NCBI GenBank assembly: GCA_019359675.1
Contig: JAHHGX010000072.1
Coordinates: 124,001-188,000, forward strand
Reading direction: 5' to 3'
Length of the DNA: 64,000 nucleotides
Source: Calothrix sp. FI2-JRJ7
Lineage (GTDB): Bacteria; Cyanobacteriota; Cyanobacteriia; Cyanobacteriales; Nostocaceae
Shown here one piece after another: positions 7,664-17,094 of this stretch. Positions within the stretch are counted from its first letter, which is position 1, and every line of letters starts with the position of its first letter. Made by a program: the position numbers and the translations under genes. The notes beneath the pieces were generated by a model. It saw nothing but the letters and a program-made list of their open reading frames with translations. It did no database searches and was not told where the DNA came from.

Positions 7664-9916
7664 ATGACATCTAACTCGGCTACGAATAATCATATAAAGC
7701 GCCTTAAAAAAATACCCCTCCGACTGATTCTTGTAATTCCCTTTGTCCTGCAAATATTTGCAGCAGTAGGATTAGTTGGGTATTTATCGTTTGTCCAAGG
7801 TGGAAAAGCAGTAAATGACCTTGCGTCGCAGTTGATGGAAAAAGCTAGTAAGCAAGTAGATGAACATTTAGATAAATATCTAGCTTTGCCGCAGCAGCTT
7901 ATGCAGATGAACGCGGATGCGATAATTGATGGACAGCTTAACTTTAACGACCAGAAAGCAAGCGAACGTTATTTTTGGCGCCAAGCCAAAGCGTTTAAGA
8001 ATATTAACTTTATTGGTTATGTTTTAACAGATGGTAGAGAAGCAGGCGCCGGACGTTGGATTAATGGTATAGATTTACTCGTTTATGAAAATCTGAGAGG
8101 AAATGCTAAAGCTTCAGACTATATTGCTGATAGTCGGGGAAACCGCACGAAACTTTTGCAAAGCTATGATTTTGACCCATTATCACAAGCAGGATATAAA
8201 AATGCAGTTGAAGCAGGTGAATTCGTTTGGAGCCAAATCTTTAGCTTTGAAGCAGCTAATTTACAAATCAGCGAGTCAGCTAAGGCTTTAGAAAATAATA
8301 CTAATGTTTTACCTACCAATATTGGCTATCAAAATTACGTGGCTTTACCTGCTAGACAACCAATATATAACAGTGATAATAAGCTGATTGGTATTCTCGC
8401 TATTGATATATTACTGACTGATATCAGCAAGTTCCTTAGTAGCTTAAAGGTCAGTTCTCAAGGACAACTGTTTGTCATTGAACGAAATGGTTTATTAGTA
8501 GGGAGTTCAAGTAAATATCCGATTCTATCTAAAATGAATGGTAAAACGGAAAGATATAACGCACTTAAAAGTCCTGACTTTCTTATCCGTAACGTCGCTG
8601 ATAATCTAAAAAAGCAGTTTAATTCATTTGAAACGATTAAATCTAATCAAGTAACAAATATTACTTTTAATCAAGAGAATTATTTCGTACATATCACACC
8701 GTGGGAAAATGAATATGGTTTAGACTGGCTAGTAGTAGTTGCTATGCCTGAATCTAATTTTATGGCACAGATTAATGCCAGCAATCGTACTACTATTTTA
8801 CTATGTATAACTGCTTTATTTGTTGCAATCTTGATAGGAATATATACATCTCGTTATATTACTCAACCTATTCTGAAATTGAGTGAAGCAAGCGAAGCTA
8901 TTGCAATTAGCAAAGTTAATCAAAAGATTCCAGAAAACAGAATCCATGAACTAAATGTTTTAGGTCTTTCTTTTAATCGAATGGCACAACAGCTACGCGA
9001 TTCATTTAGCGAGTTAGAACAGGTAAATTTAGAACTAGAAAAGCGAGTTATTCAAAGAACAGAAACACTTACTCAAACTCTGAATGAGTTAAAACAAACA
9101 CAAGCACATTTAGTACAAGCAGAAAAAATGTCTTCTTTGGGGCAAATGGTCGCAGGAATAGCACATGAAATTAACAATCCCGTTAACTTTATTCACGGTA
9201 ATTTATCTCACGTAGATAATTATAGTCAAGAATTGTTAGAATTAATACAAGCATATCAAATTTATTTTCCCAATCCTCCGGAAGCGCTTCAAGAACTTAT
9301 TAATAAAGTTGATTTAGACTTTGTTACAGAAGACTTAAATAAAACTATCGGTTCGATGTCCATAGGTACTAAGCGTATTAGAGAGATTGTTTTGTCACTT
9401 CGCAATTTTTCAAGACTTGATGAAGCTGAATGTAAAGAAGCGAACATTCATGAAGGTATAGACAGCACTTTAATGATTTTACAGCATCGTTTAAAAGCAA
9501 AATCAAACCATCCAGAAATTCAAATTATTAAAGACTACGGTCAATTACCCTTAGTTAATTGCTATGCTGGACAATTAAATCAGGTTTTTATGAACATTTT
9601 AGCAAACGCTATTGACGCTTTAGAAGATTCATTTATAAATAATCCGACAATCTGGATTCATACTGTGCTTACACAAAATAATATACTAATATCTATCGCT
9701 GATAACGGTGTCGGCATTCCAGAAAATGTATTGAGCAAATTATTCGACCCATTCTTTACCACCAAACCTGTAGGTAAAGGTACAGGTTTAGGGTTATCAA
9801 TTAGTTATCAAATTATAGTAGAAAAGCACAAGGGTAAAATTTCTTGTGATTCCAAGCTAGGAGAGGGGACAAAGTTTGTAATTGAAATTCCCTTGCACGG
9901 TTTATTAAATAGTTAA
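7664..9916 (+). CDS. dCACHE sensor histidine kinase, copy 1
   Basis: 750 residues. A first membrane helix (about 20-43), a large extracytoplasmic dCACHE-like sensor (about 50-370; YWRQA-like [17 protein letters not shown] and [12 protein letters not shown] are visible), a second helix (about 375-395), HAMP (to about 450), a coiled coil, and the kinase core. The phospho-acceptor His is in [12 protein letters not shown] (about residue 500), N-box [16 protein letters not shown]1 DNGVGIP, F-box FFTTKP and G2 GKGTGLGL are all intact. No receiver domain is fused and no response regulator is adjacent. dCACHE sensors commonly bind small organic ligands such as amino acids, and the gene directly follows an amino-acid importer; sensing of an imported solute is an inference. 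A close paralogue follows in tandem. Confidence 0.92.
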   Translation: MTSNSATNNHIKRLKKIPLRLILVIPFVLQIFAAVGLVGYLSFVQGGKAVNDLASQLMEKASKQVDEHLDKYLALPQQLMQMNADAIIDGQLNFNDQKASERYFWRQAKAFKNINFIGYVLTDGREAGAGRWINGIDLLVYENLRGNAKASDYIADSRGNRTKLLQSYDFDPLSQAGYKNAVEAGEFVWSQIFSFEAANLQISESAKALENNTNVLPTNIGYQNYVALPARQPIYNSDNKLIGILAIDILLTDISKFLSSLKVSSQGQLFVIERNGLLVGSSSKYPILSKMNGKTERYNALKSPDFLIRNVADNLKKQFNSFETIKSNQVTNITFNQENYFVHITPWENEYGLDWLVVVAMPESNFMAQINASNRTTILLCITALFVAILIGIYTSRYITQPILKLSEASEAIAISKVNQKIPENRIHELNVLGLSFNRMAQQLRDSFSELEQVNLELEKRVIQRTETLTQTLNELKQTQAHLVQAEKMSSLGQMVAGIAHEINNPVNFIHGNLSHVDNYSQELLELIQAYQIYFPNPPEALQELINKVDLDFVTEDLNKTIGSMSIGTKRIREIVLSLRNFSRLDEAECKEANIHEGIDSTLMILQHRLKAKSNHPEIQIIKDYGQLPLVNCYAGQLNQVFMNILANAIDALEDSFINNPTIWIHTVLTQNNILISIADNGVGIPENVLSKLFDPFFTTKPVGKGTGLGLSISYQIIVEKHKGKISCDSKLGEGTKFVIEIPLHGLLNS

Positions 9917-10224
9917 ATTCACATATTGCACCAATTAATTGTTGCGAAAATCGCAGCCTAAAAAGCTCATTATTTCGTAGAGTGGGCACTGCCCACCTTA
10001 CGTCCTATCGAAGATGCAACATATGAATAAACAGGTTTAAATATAAATAAGTAAATCTCTTAAATGGTTTGGTAAAGGGTTCTTATCAGGAAGCAAGATT
10101 ATTATTACTGCATACACTGCTAATAACTCAAGTCGAATAATAACCATTCAATCTTTGATAAATCATGATAGAAAGCTGTATCTGAAGGGAAGAATAATAG
10201 AGAGACAAAACAAACTTTTTTAAC
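9917..10224. other. Gap between the paired kinases
   Basis: 308 bp without a gene. It contains a small hairpin GTGGGCACTGCCCAC (about 9981-9995) and AT-rich sequence that should include the promoter of the second kinase. I see no RNA gene. Confidence 0.6.
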
Positions 10225-12498
10225 ATGGCTTCTAAATCGGATAAAGTTTCTCATAAAAACTCTCTTAAAAAAATACCCCTCCGACTGATTCTTACAGTTC
10301 CTTTTGTCCTACAAATATTTGCAGCAGTGGGATTAGTTGGGTATTTATCGTTTGTCCAAGGTCAAAAAGCAGTCAATGACCTTGCGTCACAGTTGATGGA
10401 AAAAGTGGAGTTACAAGTAGATGAACATTTAGATAAATATCTAGCTTTGCCGCAACAACTTATGCAGATGAACGCGGATGCTATAATTGACGGACAGCTT
10501 AACTTTAACGACCAGAAAGCAAGCGAACGTTATTTTTGGCGCCAAGCCAAAGCTTTTACAAGTATTAGCTATATTGGTTATATTTTAACAGATGGTAGAG
10601 AAGCAGGCGCCGGACGTTGGATAAACGGTGTAGATTTACTAGTATACGAAAATCTGAAAGGAGATGGTAAGACTTCAGATTATATTGCTGACAACAAGGG
10701 AAACCGCGCGCAACTTTTGGAAAGCTATGATTCTGACCCGTTCTCGGTAGCAGCGTATAAAGATGCGGTCAAAACAGGTAAACTGACTTGGGGTGAAATC
10801 TTTAGCTTTGAAGAAGTTGATTTACAAATTACTCAGTCAGGTAAGACGGGAGCAAAGAATGTTTCAACTACTAATATTGGCGACCAAAATTATGTAGCGC
10901 TACCTGCAAGGAAACCAATATATAATGAAGATGGCGAACTGAGATCTGTTGTTGCTATTGATATATTACTAACAGATATTAGCAAGTTTATTAGTAGCTT
11001 AAAAGTGAGCCATCATGGACATATTTTTATCATGGAAAGGAATGGCTTATTAATAGGAAGCTCAAGTAAATATCCTATTTTATCTAAAGTCAATGGCAAA
11101 ACTGAAAGATACAACGCACTTCAAAGTCCTGACTCACTCACTCGTAACGTTGCTAGCGAGTTAAAAAAAGAGTTTAATTCATTTCCAAAAATTAAAGATT
11201 ATCAAGAGATTAATATTACTTTCAACAAAGAATGTTATTTCGTCCGAGTTACACCCTGGAAAGATGAACATGGTTTGGATTGGTTGGTAGTTGTTACTGT
11301 TCCAGAATCCGACTTTATGGCACAAATTAATGCTAGTACTCGCACCACTATTATATTGTGTTTGACTGCTTTATTTATCGCAACGTTGATAGGAATATAT
11401 ACAGCACATTATATCACTCAACCGATTTTAAAATTGAGTCAAGCAACTGAAGCTATTGCCGTAGGTAAACTTGATCAAAACATTCCAGAAAATAGAGTTA
11501 ATGAACTAAATATATTAAGTCGTTCTTTTAATCAAATGTCACAGCAGTTACGTGATTCCTTTACTGCATTAGAACAGGCAAATTTAGAACTAGAAAACAG
11601 AGTTATTCAAAGAACAGAAACACTTTCTCAAACTTTGAACGAGTTAAAACAAACACAAGCACATTTAGTACAAGTAGAAAAAATGTCTTCGTTAGGACAA
11701 ATGGTTGCAGGAGTTGCACATGAAATCAATAATCCAGTAAACTTTATTCACGGCAATTTATCCTATGTAGATAATTATACTAAGGAATTATTAGAATTAA
11801 TACAAGCATATCAAACTTATTTTCCTAATCCTCCTAAAGCACTTCAAGAAATTATTGAAAAAATTGATTTAGATTTTTTGACAGAAGACTTAAATAAAAT
11901 TATCGGTTCAATGTCCACAGGTACTAATCGTATTGCAGAAATTGTCTTGTCACTTCGTAATTTTTCCAGACTTGATGAAGCTGAATGTAAAGAAGCAGAT
12001 ATTCATGAAGGTATAGATAGTACTTTAATGATTTTACAGCATCGTCTGCAAGCAAAATCTTACCATTCAGAAATTCAAATAGTTAAAGACTATGGTCAAT
12101 TACCATTAGTTAATTGCTACGCTGGACAATTAAATCAAGTTTTTATGAATATTTTAGCAAACGCTATTGATGCTTTAGAAGATTCAGTTATAAATTACAA
12201 AGTCGGTAATAATTCAACAAATCCAACAATCTGGATTCATACTGTGCTTACAGACGATAATAATATACTAATATCTATAGCAGATAACGGCGCCGGCATT
12301 CCCGAAAATATTCTGAGCAAATTATTCGACCCCTTCTTTACCACTAAACCTGTAGGTAAAGGTACAGGTTTAGGATTATCAATTAGTTATCAAATTATAG
12401 TAGAAAAGCATAAGGGTAAAATTTCTTGTGATTCCAAGCTAGGGGAGGGAACAAAGTTTATAATCGAAATTCCAGCGCGCGGTTTATTAAATAATTAA
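10225..12498 (+). CDS. dCACHE sensor histidine kinase, copy 2 (tandem duplicate)
   Basis: 757 residues, collinear with the preceding kinase over its whole length and near-identical in long blocks (the first ~130 residues, HAMP to kinase core). Same order: TM helix, dCACHE, TM helix, HAMP, coiled coil, His in [13 protein letters not shown]-box, G1 [21 protein letters not shown]. Divergence concentrates in the middle of the sensor domain and a small insertion ([10 protein letters not shown]) before the G1 box, so the two copies probably sense different or differently tuned ligands while sharing output (inference). The stop is only 4 bp from the GTG of a 5'-truncated acetyltransferase gene. Confidence 0.92.
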   Translation: MASKSDKVSHKNSLKKIPLRLILTVPFVLQIFAAVGLVGYLSFVQGQKAVNDLASQLMEKVELQVDEHLDKYLALPQQLMQMNADAIIDGQLNFNDQKASERYFWRQAKAFTSISYIGYILTDGREAGAGRWINGVDLLVYENLKGDGKTSDYIADNKGNRAQLLESYDSDPFSVAAYKDAVKTGKLTWGEIFSFEEVDLQITQSGKTGAKNVSTTNIGDQNYVALPARKPIYNEDGELRSVVAIDILLTDISKFISSLKVSHHGHIFIMERNGLLIGSSSKYPILSKVNGKTERYNALQSPDSLTRNVASELKKEFNSFPKIKDYQEINITFNKECYFVRVTPWKDEHGLDWLVVVTVPESDFMAQINASTRTTIILCLTALFIATLIGIYTAHYITQPILKLSQATEAIAVGKLDQNIPENRVNELNILSRSFNQMSQQLRDSFTALEQANLELENRVIQRTETLSQTLNELKQTQAHLVQVEKMSSLGQMVAGVAHEINNPVNFIHGNLSYVDNYTKELLELIQAYQTYFPNPPKALQEIIEKIDLDFLTEDLNKIIGSMSTGTNRIAEIVLSLRNFSRLDEAECKEADIHEGIDSTLMILQHRLQAKSYHSEIQIVKDYGQLPLVNCYAGQLNQVFMNILANAIDALEDSVINYKVGNNSTNPTIWIHTVLTDDNNILISIADNGAGIPENILSKLFDPFFTTKPVGKGTGLGLSISYQIIVEKHKGKISCDSKLGEGTKFIIEIPARGLLNN

Positions 12499-12502
12499 AT
12501 AA

Positions 12503-12985
12503 GTGTGGGAAAATACTCAAGGTGTACGTTTACGTGATGCTGACTCTAGAGAAAATATAGAGCGTTATTTACAACATAATCCAGGTTTGAGTTATGTTAC
12601 TTGCCAGAATGATAAAATTGTCGGCGCCGTATTATGTGGTCATGACGGGCGCCGAGGTTATCTCAATCATTTGGCTGTTTTAGCAGATTACCACAGGCAA
12701 GGTATTGGCACTAAACTTGTTCAATCATGCTTATCACAGCTACAACAGCAAAGTATTGGCAAATGTCATTTATTTATACTTAACAAAAACGATGTAGCTT
12801 GTAAGTTTTGGTCGAAGTTAGGTTGGCGCCAGCGCTCGGGGATTGTAATGATGTCGCTTTCCTCATCAAAGTCTTTAAATGCCTCTGTAGAGACGTTAAA
12901 TGTAACGTTTCTACATATATTCATTGAAGAAGGAAATTTAAATCGGCGCCTCTTCCGTATTCCTTCCTTCCTTCACCTGGCTTAA
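12503..12985 (+). pseudogene. GNAT-family acetyltransferase, 5'-truncated and 3'-extended
   Basis: 160 codons from a GTG preceded by an in-frame TAA. The sequence from WENTQGVRLRDADSRENIE to FWSKLGWRQRSG matches the YpeA-like GNAT family, including the acetyl-CoA loop YHRQGIGTKL. Family members, as I recall them, have about 15-18 further residues before this Trp (the first beta strand), which are missing here: the duplicated kinase ends 4 bp upstream. At the other end the family normally stops soon after this position; here about 40 extra codons run through a dispersed hairpin repeat (12886-12915) and into the 3' end of the convergent peptidase gene. Both ends are therefore damaged. It may still be translated, but a functional enzyme is doubtful. 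Confidence 0.65.
12886..12915. repeat. TGTAGAGACG-type hairpin repeat, copy 1
   Basis: TGTAGAGACGTT / AACGTTTCTACA arms around a 6-base loop. Same family as 20732-20785, 31769-31819 and 57046-57075. This copy lies inside the extended reading frame of the damaged acetyltransferase. Confidence 0.85.
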
Positions 12986-13631
12986 AGACAACTATGTTTT
13001 TGTCACCTATCAAGGTAGTTGAGGAATTCTCAATTTTTAACATTGTTCCCTCTGGTAAACCAACGACGCTGACATTTGGGTTAACAGCTAAAAATTCTTC
13101 AATCCTACTTGCTCTTGTTTCCCCGTTATGGTTGGGGATAAGTTCATCTGTATAATGAGGATTTATCTGAAAGGGTACTAAATTTAACGCTTCAAAACTC
13201 ACTGGCTCAATAATTGGCATATCGTTGGTTGTCTTGATAGTTGGGCAAGCAACGTTTGAACCTGCACTCCATCCGATATAAGGTGTGCCGTGATTAACTT
13301 TTTCTCTAATAATGTCAATTATTCCTGTTTCATGTAAGCGATGAACTAAATGAAAAGTGTTGCCACCAGCAATTACAATCGCTTCAGCCTTCTCAACCAA
13401 TTCGCGCGGGTTGCCTGTGGAATGCACAGAATCAGTGCCATAGCCTAATTCTTGGAAGACTTTACCAACTTTTTCGGTAATAGCGTCGTAGCTAATCACA
13501 TTTGCAAAAGGTATAAATAATACTTTTTTGATGGAGGCGCCTAAAAAAGCTCTTATTTCCTGGCGTGGGTAAAATAAATAATCCTCTCCGTAGTTGGTAG
13601 AATTGCTCAATAATAGTAATCTTTTACTCAT
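12921..13631 (-). CDS. pepE: Dipeptidase E (peptidase family S51)
   Basis: About 236 residues from the ATG at 13631 (MSKRLLLLSNST); an ATG five codons upstream at 13646 is an alternative. The sequence follows PepE closely: LLLLSNST, VLFIPFA, AGGNTFHLV, the nucleophile motif GWSAGSNVACPTI (Ser about residue 122), TTNDMPI, QINPHYTD with the catalytic His, GETRASRIEEFL and GLPEGTML. The enzyme cleaves dipeptides with N-terminal Asp (Asp-X) in the cytoplasm. It is convergent with the damaged acetyltransferase, whose run-through tail overlaps its 3' end by about 65 bp. Confidence 0.92.
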   Translation of the reverse strand: MSKRLLLLSNSTNYGEDYLFYPRQEIRAFLGASIKKVLFIPFANVISYDAITEKVGKVFQELGYGTDSVHSTGNPRELVEKAEAIVIAGGNTFHLVHRLHETGIIDIIREKVNHGTPYIGWSAGSNVACPTIKTTNDMPIIEPVSFEALNLVPFQINPHYTDELIPNHNGETRASRIEEFLAVNPNVSVVGLPEGTMLKIENSSTTLIGDKNIVVFKPGEGRKEYGRGADLNFLLQ

Positions 13632-13922
13632 TCCTTGCACCCCCATATCAGTTTTAATTACCTTACTATAGGCGCCAGTCAGTAATTAACACCTGGAGCC
13701 ATCTTAAATCTTATTTTTGAACCAAGCAAAAACTATCTGTAATAAAGGCGCCGTTTGCAATGTTTAAACTGTGAACAGCGCTTAAAGCGTGGTGTAGCAA
13801 ACAAAGCATCATGTAAGACCACAAAATTTGTCCAATTTGTTAAATGCTTAACATTACGAAACATGTCATTATATATATTTCCCACCTTGCGTTTATCCTC
13901 GCACTCGCTGGAAATAGAGTGA

Positions 13923-14570
13923 ATGTCTCAGATAATTTGGATTGCCAGACACGCTAACCGTCTCGACTTTGTAAACCCCGATTGGTTTCTCACTGCTGAA
14001 CGTCGTTATGACCCACCGCTATCAGAAGATGGGTTTATTCAAGCACAACAGCTAGCAAATCGTCTCAAAGGCGAAAAAATTCATCATATATTTGTATCAC
14101 CGTTTTTGCGAACTGTGCAAACAGCACACGCCATCGCTGATGTCCTCAATTTACCAATAAAGTTAGAAACAGGCTTGAGCGAATGGTTAAATCCTGATTG
14201 GATGGATGAAGAACCACAACTTCACCCGATTCGCGAATTGGTCAAATTTTATCCCTGTATAGACGCTAGCTACACACCTATCATTGCTGCTAGATACCCA
14301 GAAACACGAGCGCAAGTTCGCGCACGTGCTGGACAAACAGCCAGATGTTTAGCTACTGAGTACTCCCCTGAAAATATACTGTTAGTAGCACACGGTGCAT
14401 CAGTCAACGGTGCTGTAATGGGAATTGCAGGAGAATCAATTTACCAAGCTGAAAAAGTTAGGTTGTGTAGTTTGTTTAAGCTCGTTCGTCAGCATCCTGA
14501 ATGGTGGATTGAGCTAAAAGGGGATACATCGCACTTGACTGAGGTGGAAGAAATGGTTCGATTTAATTAG
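13923..14570 (+). CDS. Histidine phosphatase family protein
   Basis: 215 residues. The N-terminal IARHANRLD is the phospho-His motif of the phosphoglycerate-mutase-like superfamily, followed by DPPLSEDGFIQAQQLANRL, the second Arg in SPFLRTVQTA, an acidic catalytic residue near LSEWLNPDW, and LLVAHGASV with the second His. The ADLD-like long insertion between these is typical of eukaryote-like UBASH/TFIIIC-type relatives rather than dPGM. Likely a phosphatase; substrate unknown. It is followed 67 bp later by glucokinase on the same strand, which might hint at sugar phosphate metabolism, but there is no direct evidence. Confidence 0.85.
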   Translation: MSQIIWIARHANRLDFVNPDWFLTAERRYDPPLSEDGFIQAQQLANRLKGEKIHHIFVSPFLRTVQTAHAIADVLNLPIKLETGLSEWLNPDWMDEEPQLHPIRELVKFYPCIDASYTPIIAARYPETRAQVRARAGQTARCLATEYSPENILLVAHGASVNGAVMGIAGESIYQAEKVRLCSLFKLVRQHPEWWIELKGDTSHLTEVEEMVRFN

Positions 14571-14637
14571 AAGAGTACATGGAATAATGGTTAATTGCTA
14601 TTAACCATTAACTCTTGACTACTAGGTGTGAAATATT

Positions 14638-15660
14638 ATGACTTTATTACTAGCCGGCGATATTGGCGGAACTAAGACGATTTTACGATTGGTTGATGCA
14701 ACCGAGAAGTCATCACCGCAAACGGTACATGAGAATGCTTATCATAGTGGTGATTTTGTCGATTTGGTACCTATGGTCAAGCAGTTTCTTGCTGACGCCA
14801 ATTCTGACCATCCACAAAAAGCGTGTTTTGGTATAGCTGGGCCTGTTGTTGGTGATACTGCTAAATTAACTAATTTGGCTTGGTATCTTGACTGTGACCG
14901 TCTTCAAGAGGAACTAAATATACCTCATGTAGCTCTAATTAACGATTTTGCTGCTGTTGGTTATGGAATTTTAGGACTAGAAAGTAAAGATTTGTTTACG
15001 TTACAAGATGGAAAACCTTGTGATGATGCTCCAATTGCCATTATTGGCGCCGGCACAGGTTTAGGGCAAGGTTTTTTAATTAAGCAAGCACAAGAGTACT
15101 ATGTGTATCCTTCCGAAGGAGGACACGCGGACTTTGCACCACGCACAGAATTAGAGTTTCAATTATTAAAATATTTACTCGATAAACATGATATCCAACG
15201 GGTTTCTGTCGAACGGGTTGTCTCTGGTTTGGGACTTGTCTCGATTTATCAATTTTTGAGAGACCGTAAAATAGCTACTGAGTCTCCCGACATTGCACAA
15301 GTGGTTCGCGCATGGGAACAACAAGCTGGACAAGAAAAAAGTGTAGACCCAGGCGCCGCTATTGGTAATGCTGCACTCAATAAAACTGATAATTTGTCTG
15401 AACAAGCAATGCAGTTATTTGTCGAAGCTTACGGCGCCGAAGCTGGAAACCTTGCGTTAAAACTTTTACCATACGGGGGATTATATATTGCTGGTGGTAT
15501 TGCTCCTAAAATTCTGCCGTTGATTGAAAATGGTGACTTTATGCTGCATTTTACCCAGAAGGGAAGAATGCGAAGCATTTTAGAAGACATACCAGTAAAA
15601 ATTATTCTTAATCAACAAGTTGGACTAATAGGCGCCGCTATTCGTGCAGCTAGGTTATAG
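14638..15660 (+). CDS. glk: Glucokinase
   Basis: 340 residues, the usual length of bacterial/cyanobacterial ROK-unrelated (group A) glucokinase. Motifs: phosphate-binding GDIGGTKT, FGIAGPV, sugar-binding LINDFAAVGYGI with the catalytic Asp, GAGTGLGQG, SEGGHADFAP (conserved Glu/His of the sugar site), and GGIAPKILP near the C-terminus. The enzyme phosphorylates glucose with ATP to glucose-6-phosphate in the cytoplasm, feeding glycolysis, the oxidative pentose phosphate pathway or glycogen synthesis. Start ATG at 14638 begins MTLLLAGD, directly before the first beta strand. Confidence 0.95.
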   Translation: MTLLLAGDIGGTKTILRLVDATEKSSPQTVHENAYHSGDFVDLVPMVKQFLADANSDHPQKACFGIAGPVVGDTAKLTNLAWYLDCDRLQEELNIPHVALINDFAAVGYGILGLESKDLFTLQDGKPCDDAPIAIIGAGTGLGQGFLIKQAQEYYVYPSEGGHADFAPRTELEFQLLKYLLDKHDIQRVSVERVVSGLGLVSIYQFLRDRKIATESPDIAQVVRAWEQQAGQEKSVDPGAAIGNAALNKTDNLSEQAMQLFVEAYGAEAGNLALKLLPYGGLYIAGGIAPKILPLIENGDFMLHFTQKGRMRSILEDIPVKIILNQQVGLIGAAIRAARL

Positions 15661-15715
15661 GTGAGTTATAACAGATTGGCATGTACGTGATATTAGCATC
15701 ACAATAGCCAAATCT

Positions 15716-16363
15716 ATGACATTAAGACCTTTGACTCAACTAAAAATCAAAAATAAAATTCAGGGTTTTCTACCATTTTTGACCGCAGCTTTAATTTTTG
15801 CGCTCACTATAACCGTAGAAACAACTGTAGAAGCACGTTCCTCACGTAAACCATCAACACCAAAACCAGACCCATCAGAGGTAGAAAAATTCCGATGGAA
15901 AGTATTTACTGCCTCTGATGGACGTTTCAGCGTTTTAATGCCAGGTCAACCAAAGGTAACATCCCAGACACAAAGAACCTTTATGGGAGAAATAAACCTA
16001 CAGGTGTTTATTGCCCAACCTCCCAGACAAGAAGTTGCTTATGTAGTCGCATTTAACGACTTCCCCGACAGCTATGGACAAATGGCAGACCCCGAAGAAG
16101 TACTAAAAAATGCTCAAGAAATGGCATTAAAAACAACCAAAAGTAATCTTTTAACCGAAAAAAGTATTCGCAGTTCCAATGGACACCCAGGAAGAGAAAT
16201 CGAATACATCAACGCTGGGGGTAAAATTACTAGAAACCGTTTATACTTTGCTGAAGGGCGCCTGTATCAAGTAATGGTCATCACCACCAAAAGACAGCAA
16301 AAGTTTTTAACCAAAAGTATTGCAGGTTATTTAAATTCATTCAACGTAGTCTTGAAAAAATAA
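15716..16363 (+). CDS. Conserved hypothetical exported protein
   Basis: 215 residues. A hydrophobic N-terminal segment (about 19-36, GFLPFLTAALIFALTITV) looks like a signal peptide or anchor and is followed by a basic, Ser/Pro-rich linker. The rest is a compact domain beginning FRWKVFTASDGRFSVLMPG and containing REIEYINAGGKITRNRLYF and RLYQVMVITTK. I recall this type of sequence in cyanobacteria but cannot assign a function. The first half is A/C-rich on the coding strand. It sits 55 bp after glk and ends before a strong GAAA-loop hairpin. Confidence 0.75.
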   Translation: MTLRPLTQLKIKNKIQGFLPFLTAALIFALTITVETTVEARSSRKPSTPKPDPSEVEKFRWKVFTASDGRFSVLMPGQPKVTSQTQRTFMGEINLQVFIAQPPRQEVAYVVAFNDFPDSYGQMADPEEVLKNAQEMALKTTKSNLLTEKSIRSSNGHPGREIEYINAGGKITRNRLYFAEGRLYQVMVITTKRQQKFLTKSIAGYLNSFNVVLKK

Positions 16364-16385
16364 TATTTTTAGTAGGTTGGGTTGA

Positions 16386-16410
16386 GGAACGTTAACGAAA
16401 GTTACGTTCC
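16386..16410. repeat. Hairpin with GAAA loop
   Basis: GGAACGTTAAC GAAA GTTACGTTCC folds with one bulged base. It follows the 15716-16363 gene and a GGTTGGGT motif shared with the repeats at 31236 and 40614. No T-run follows, so terminator function is uncertain. Confidence 0.65.
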
Positions 16411-16534
16411 CACAAACATCCTTAAAATATAAAGAAAATCTTAAGAAAACTTTGAAGAGTGTAATATTATTGTCGGGTGTTTTTCGTGCTAAAAACAGTA
16501 AGCGCACCGAAACTTAGTAAGTCAAAATAGGAAC

Positions 16535-16888
16535 ATGGCATCTATTTCAAAAGAAGAACTTCAGCACTATCGCACGCAGTTATCTGATTATCCTGATGCG
16601 GGCGCCAAAACTGCACTTGATACCATTGAAAAATATAGCGGTGATCTCGAAGCTGCATTTACAGAGTTATCAAAACAAGATGGCGCCCAATTTAGAGAAG
16701 TTGATTTGGAAGAGTTTGCACGAAAATGCCGTGAAACTGTATGTAGTCAACCAACAGAAGATTTTTTAGGGTTATTAAATCTAGTAGCAGGGTTTTTACC
16801 TCCACCTATCTCTCTTGCTGTTCCAGTAACTTTATACATACTTAAAATCGGTATTATAAATTACTGCAAACTACCAAAAACTGCTTAG
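16535..16888 (+). CDS. Small conserved hypothetical protein
   Basis: 117 residues. The N-terminal third (residues about 5-47) is helical, and ALDTIEKYSGDLEAAFTEL has the look of a UBA/CUE-like three-helix motif, although that resemblance is by eye only. A Cys-containing helix follows (RKCRETVCSQ), then a hydrophobic C-terminal half (about 75-110; FLGLLNLVAGFLPPPISL) that could sit in or on a membrane. A clear transcription-end hairpin lies 30 bp downstream. Function unknown. Confidence 0.7.
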   Translation: MASISKEELQHYRTQLSDYPDAGAKTALDTIEKYSGDLEAAFTELSKQDGAQFREVDLEEFARKCRETVCSQPTEDFLGLLNLVAGFLPPPISLAVPVTLYILKIGIINYCKLPKTA

Positions 16889-16918
16889 AAGGTTTAGATT
16901 TTTTATAGTTTTTTAACA

Positions 16919-16948
16919 GTACTACTGGTTTAGATTAACCAGTAGTAC
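16919..16948. terminator. Perfect 12-bp hairpin after 16535-16888
   Basis: GTACTACTGGTT / AACCAGTAGTAC around the loop TAGATT. It lies between the plus-strand small gene and the convergent pilT. There is no strong T-run on either strand, so it may act as a processing or barrier structure rather than a classic terminator. Confidence 0.65.
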
Positions 16949-17094
16949 CAATCTTGTCGGATGGGCATCGTAAGCCCCGTCCTTTCATACAATTTAAAAA
17001 TATATTTTCAGCTTGTTAAATATAAGATACGGGCGGGCTTTCTATGCCCGCTCCACAAGAATCACAAGAACTGTCCACTATTTTGATAATGATT

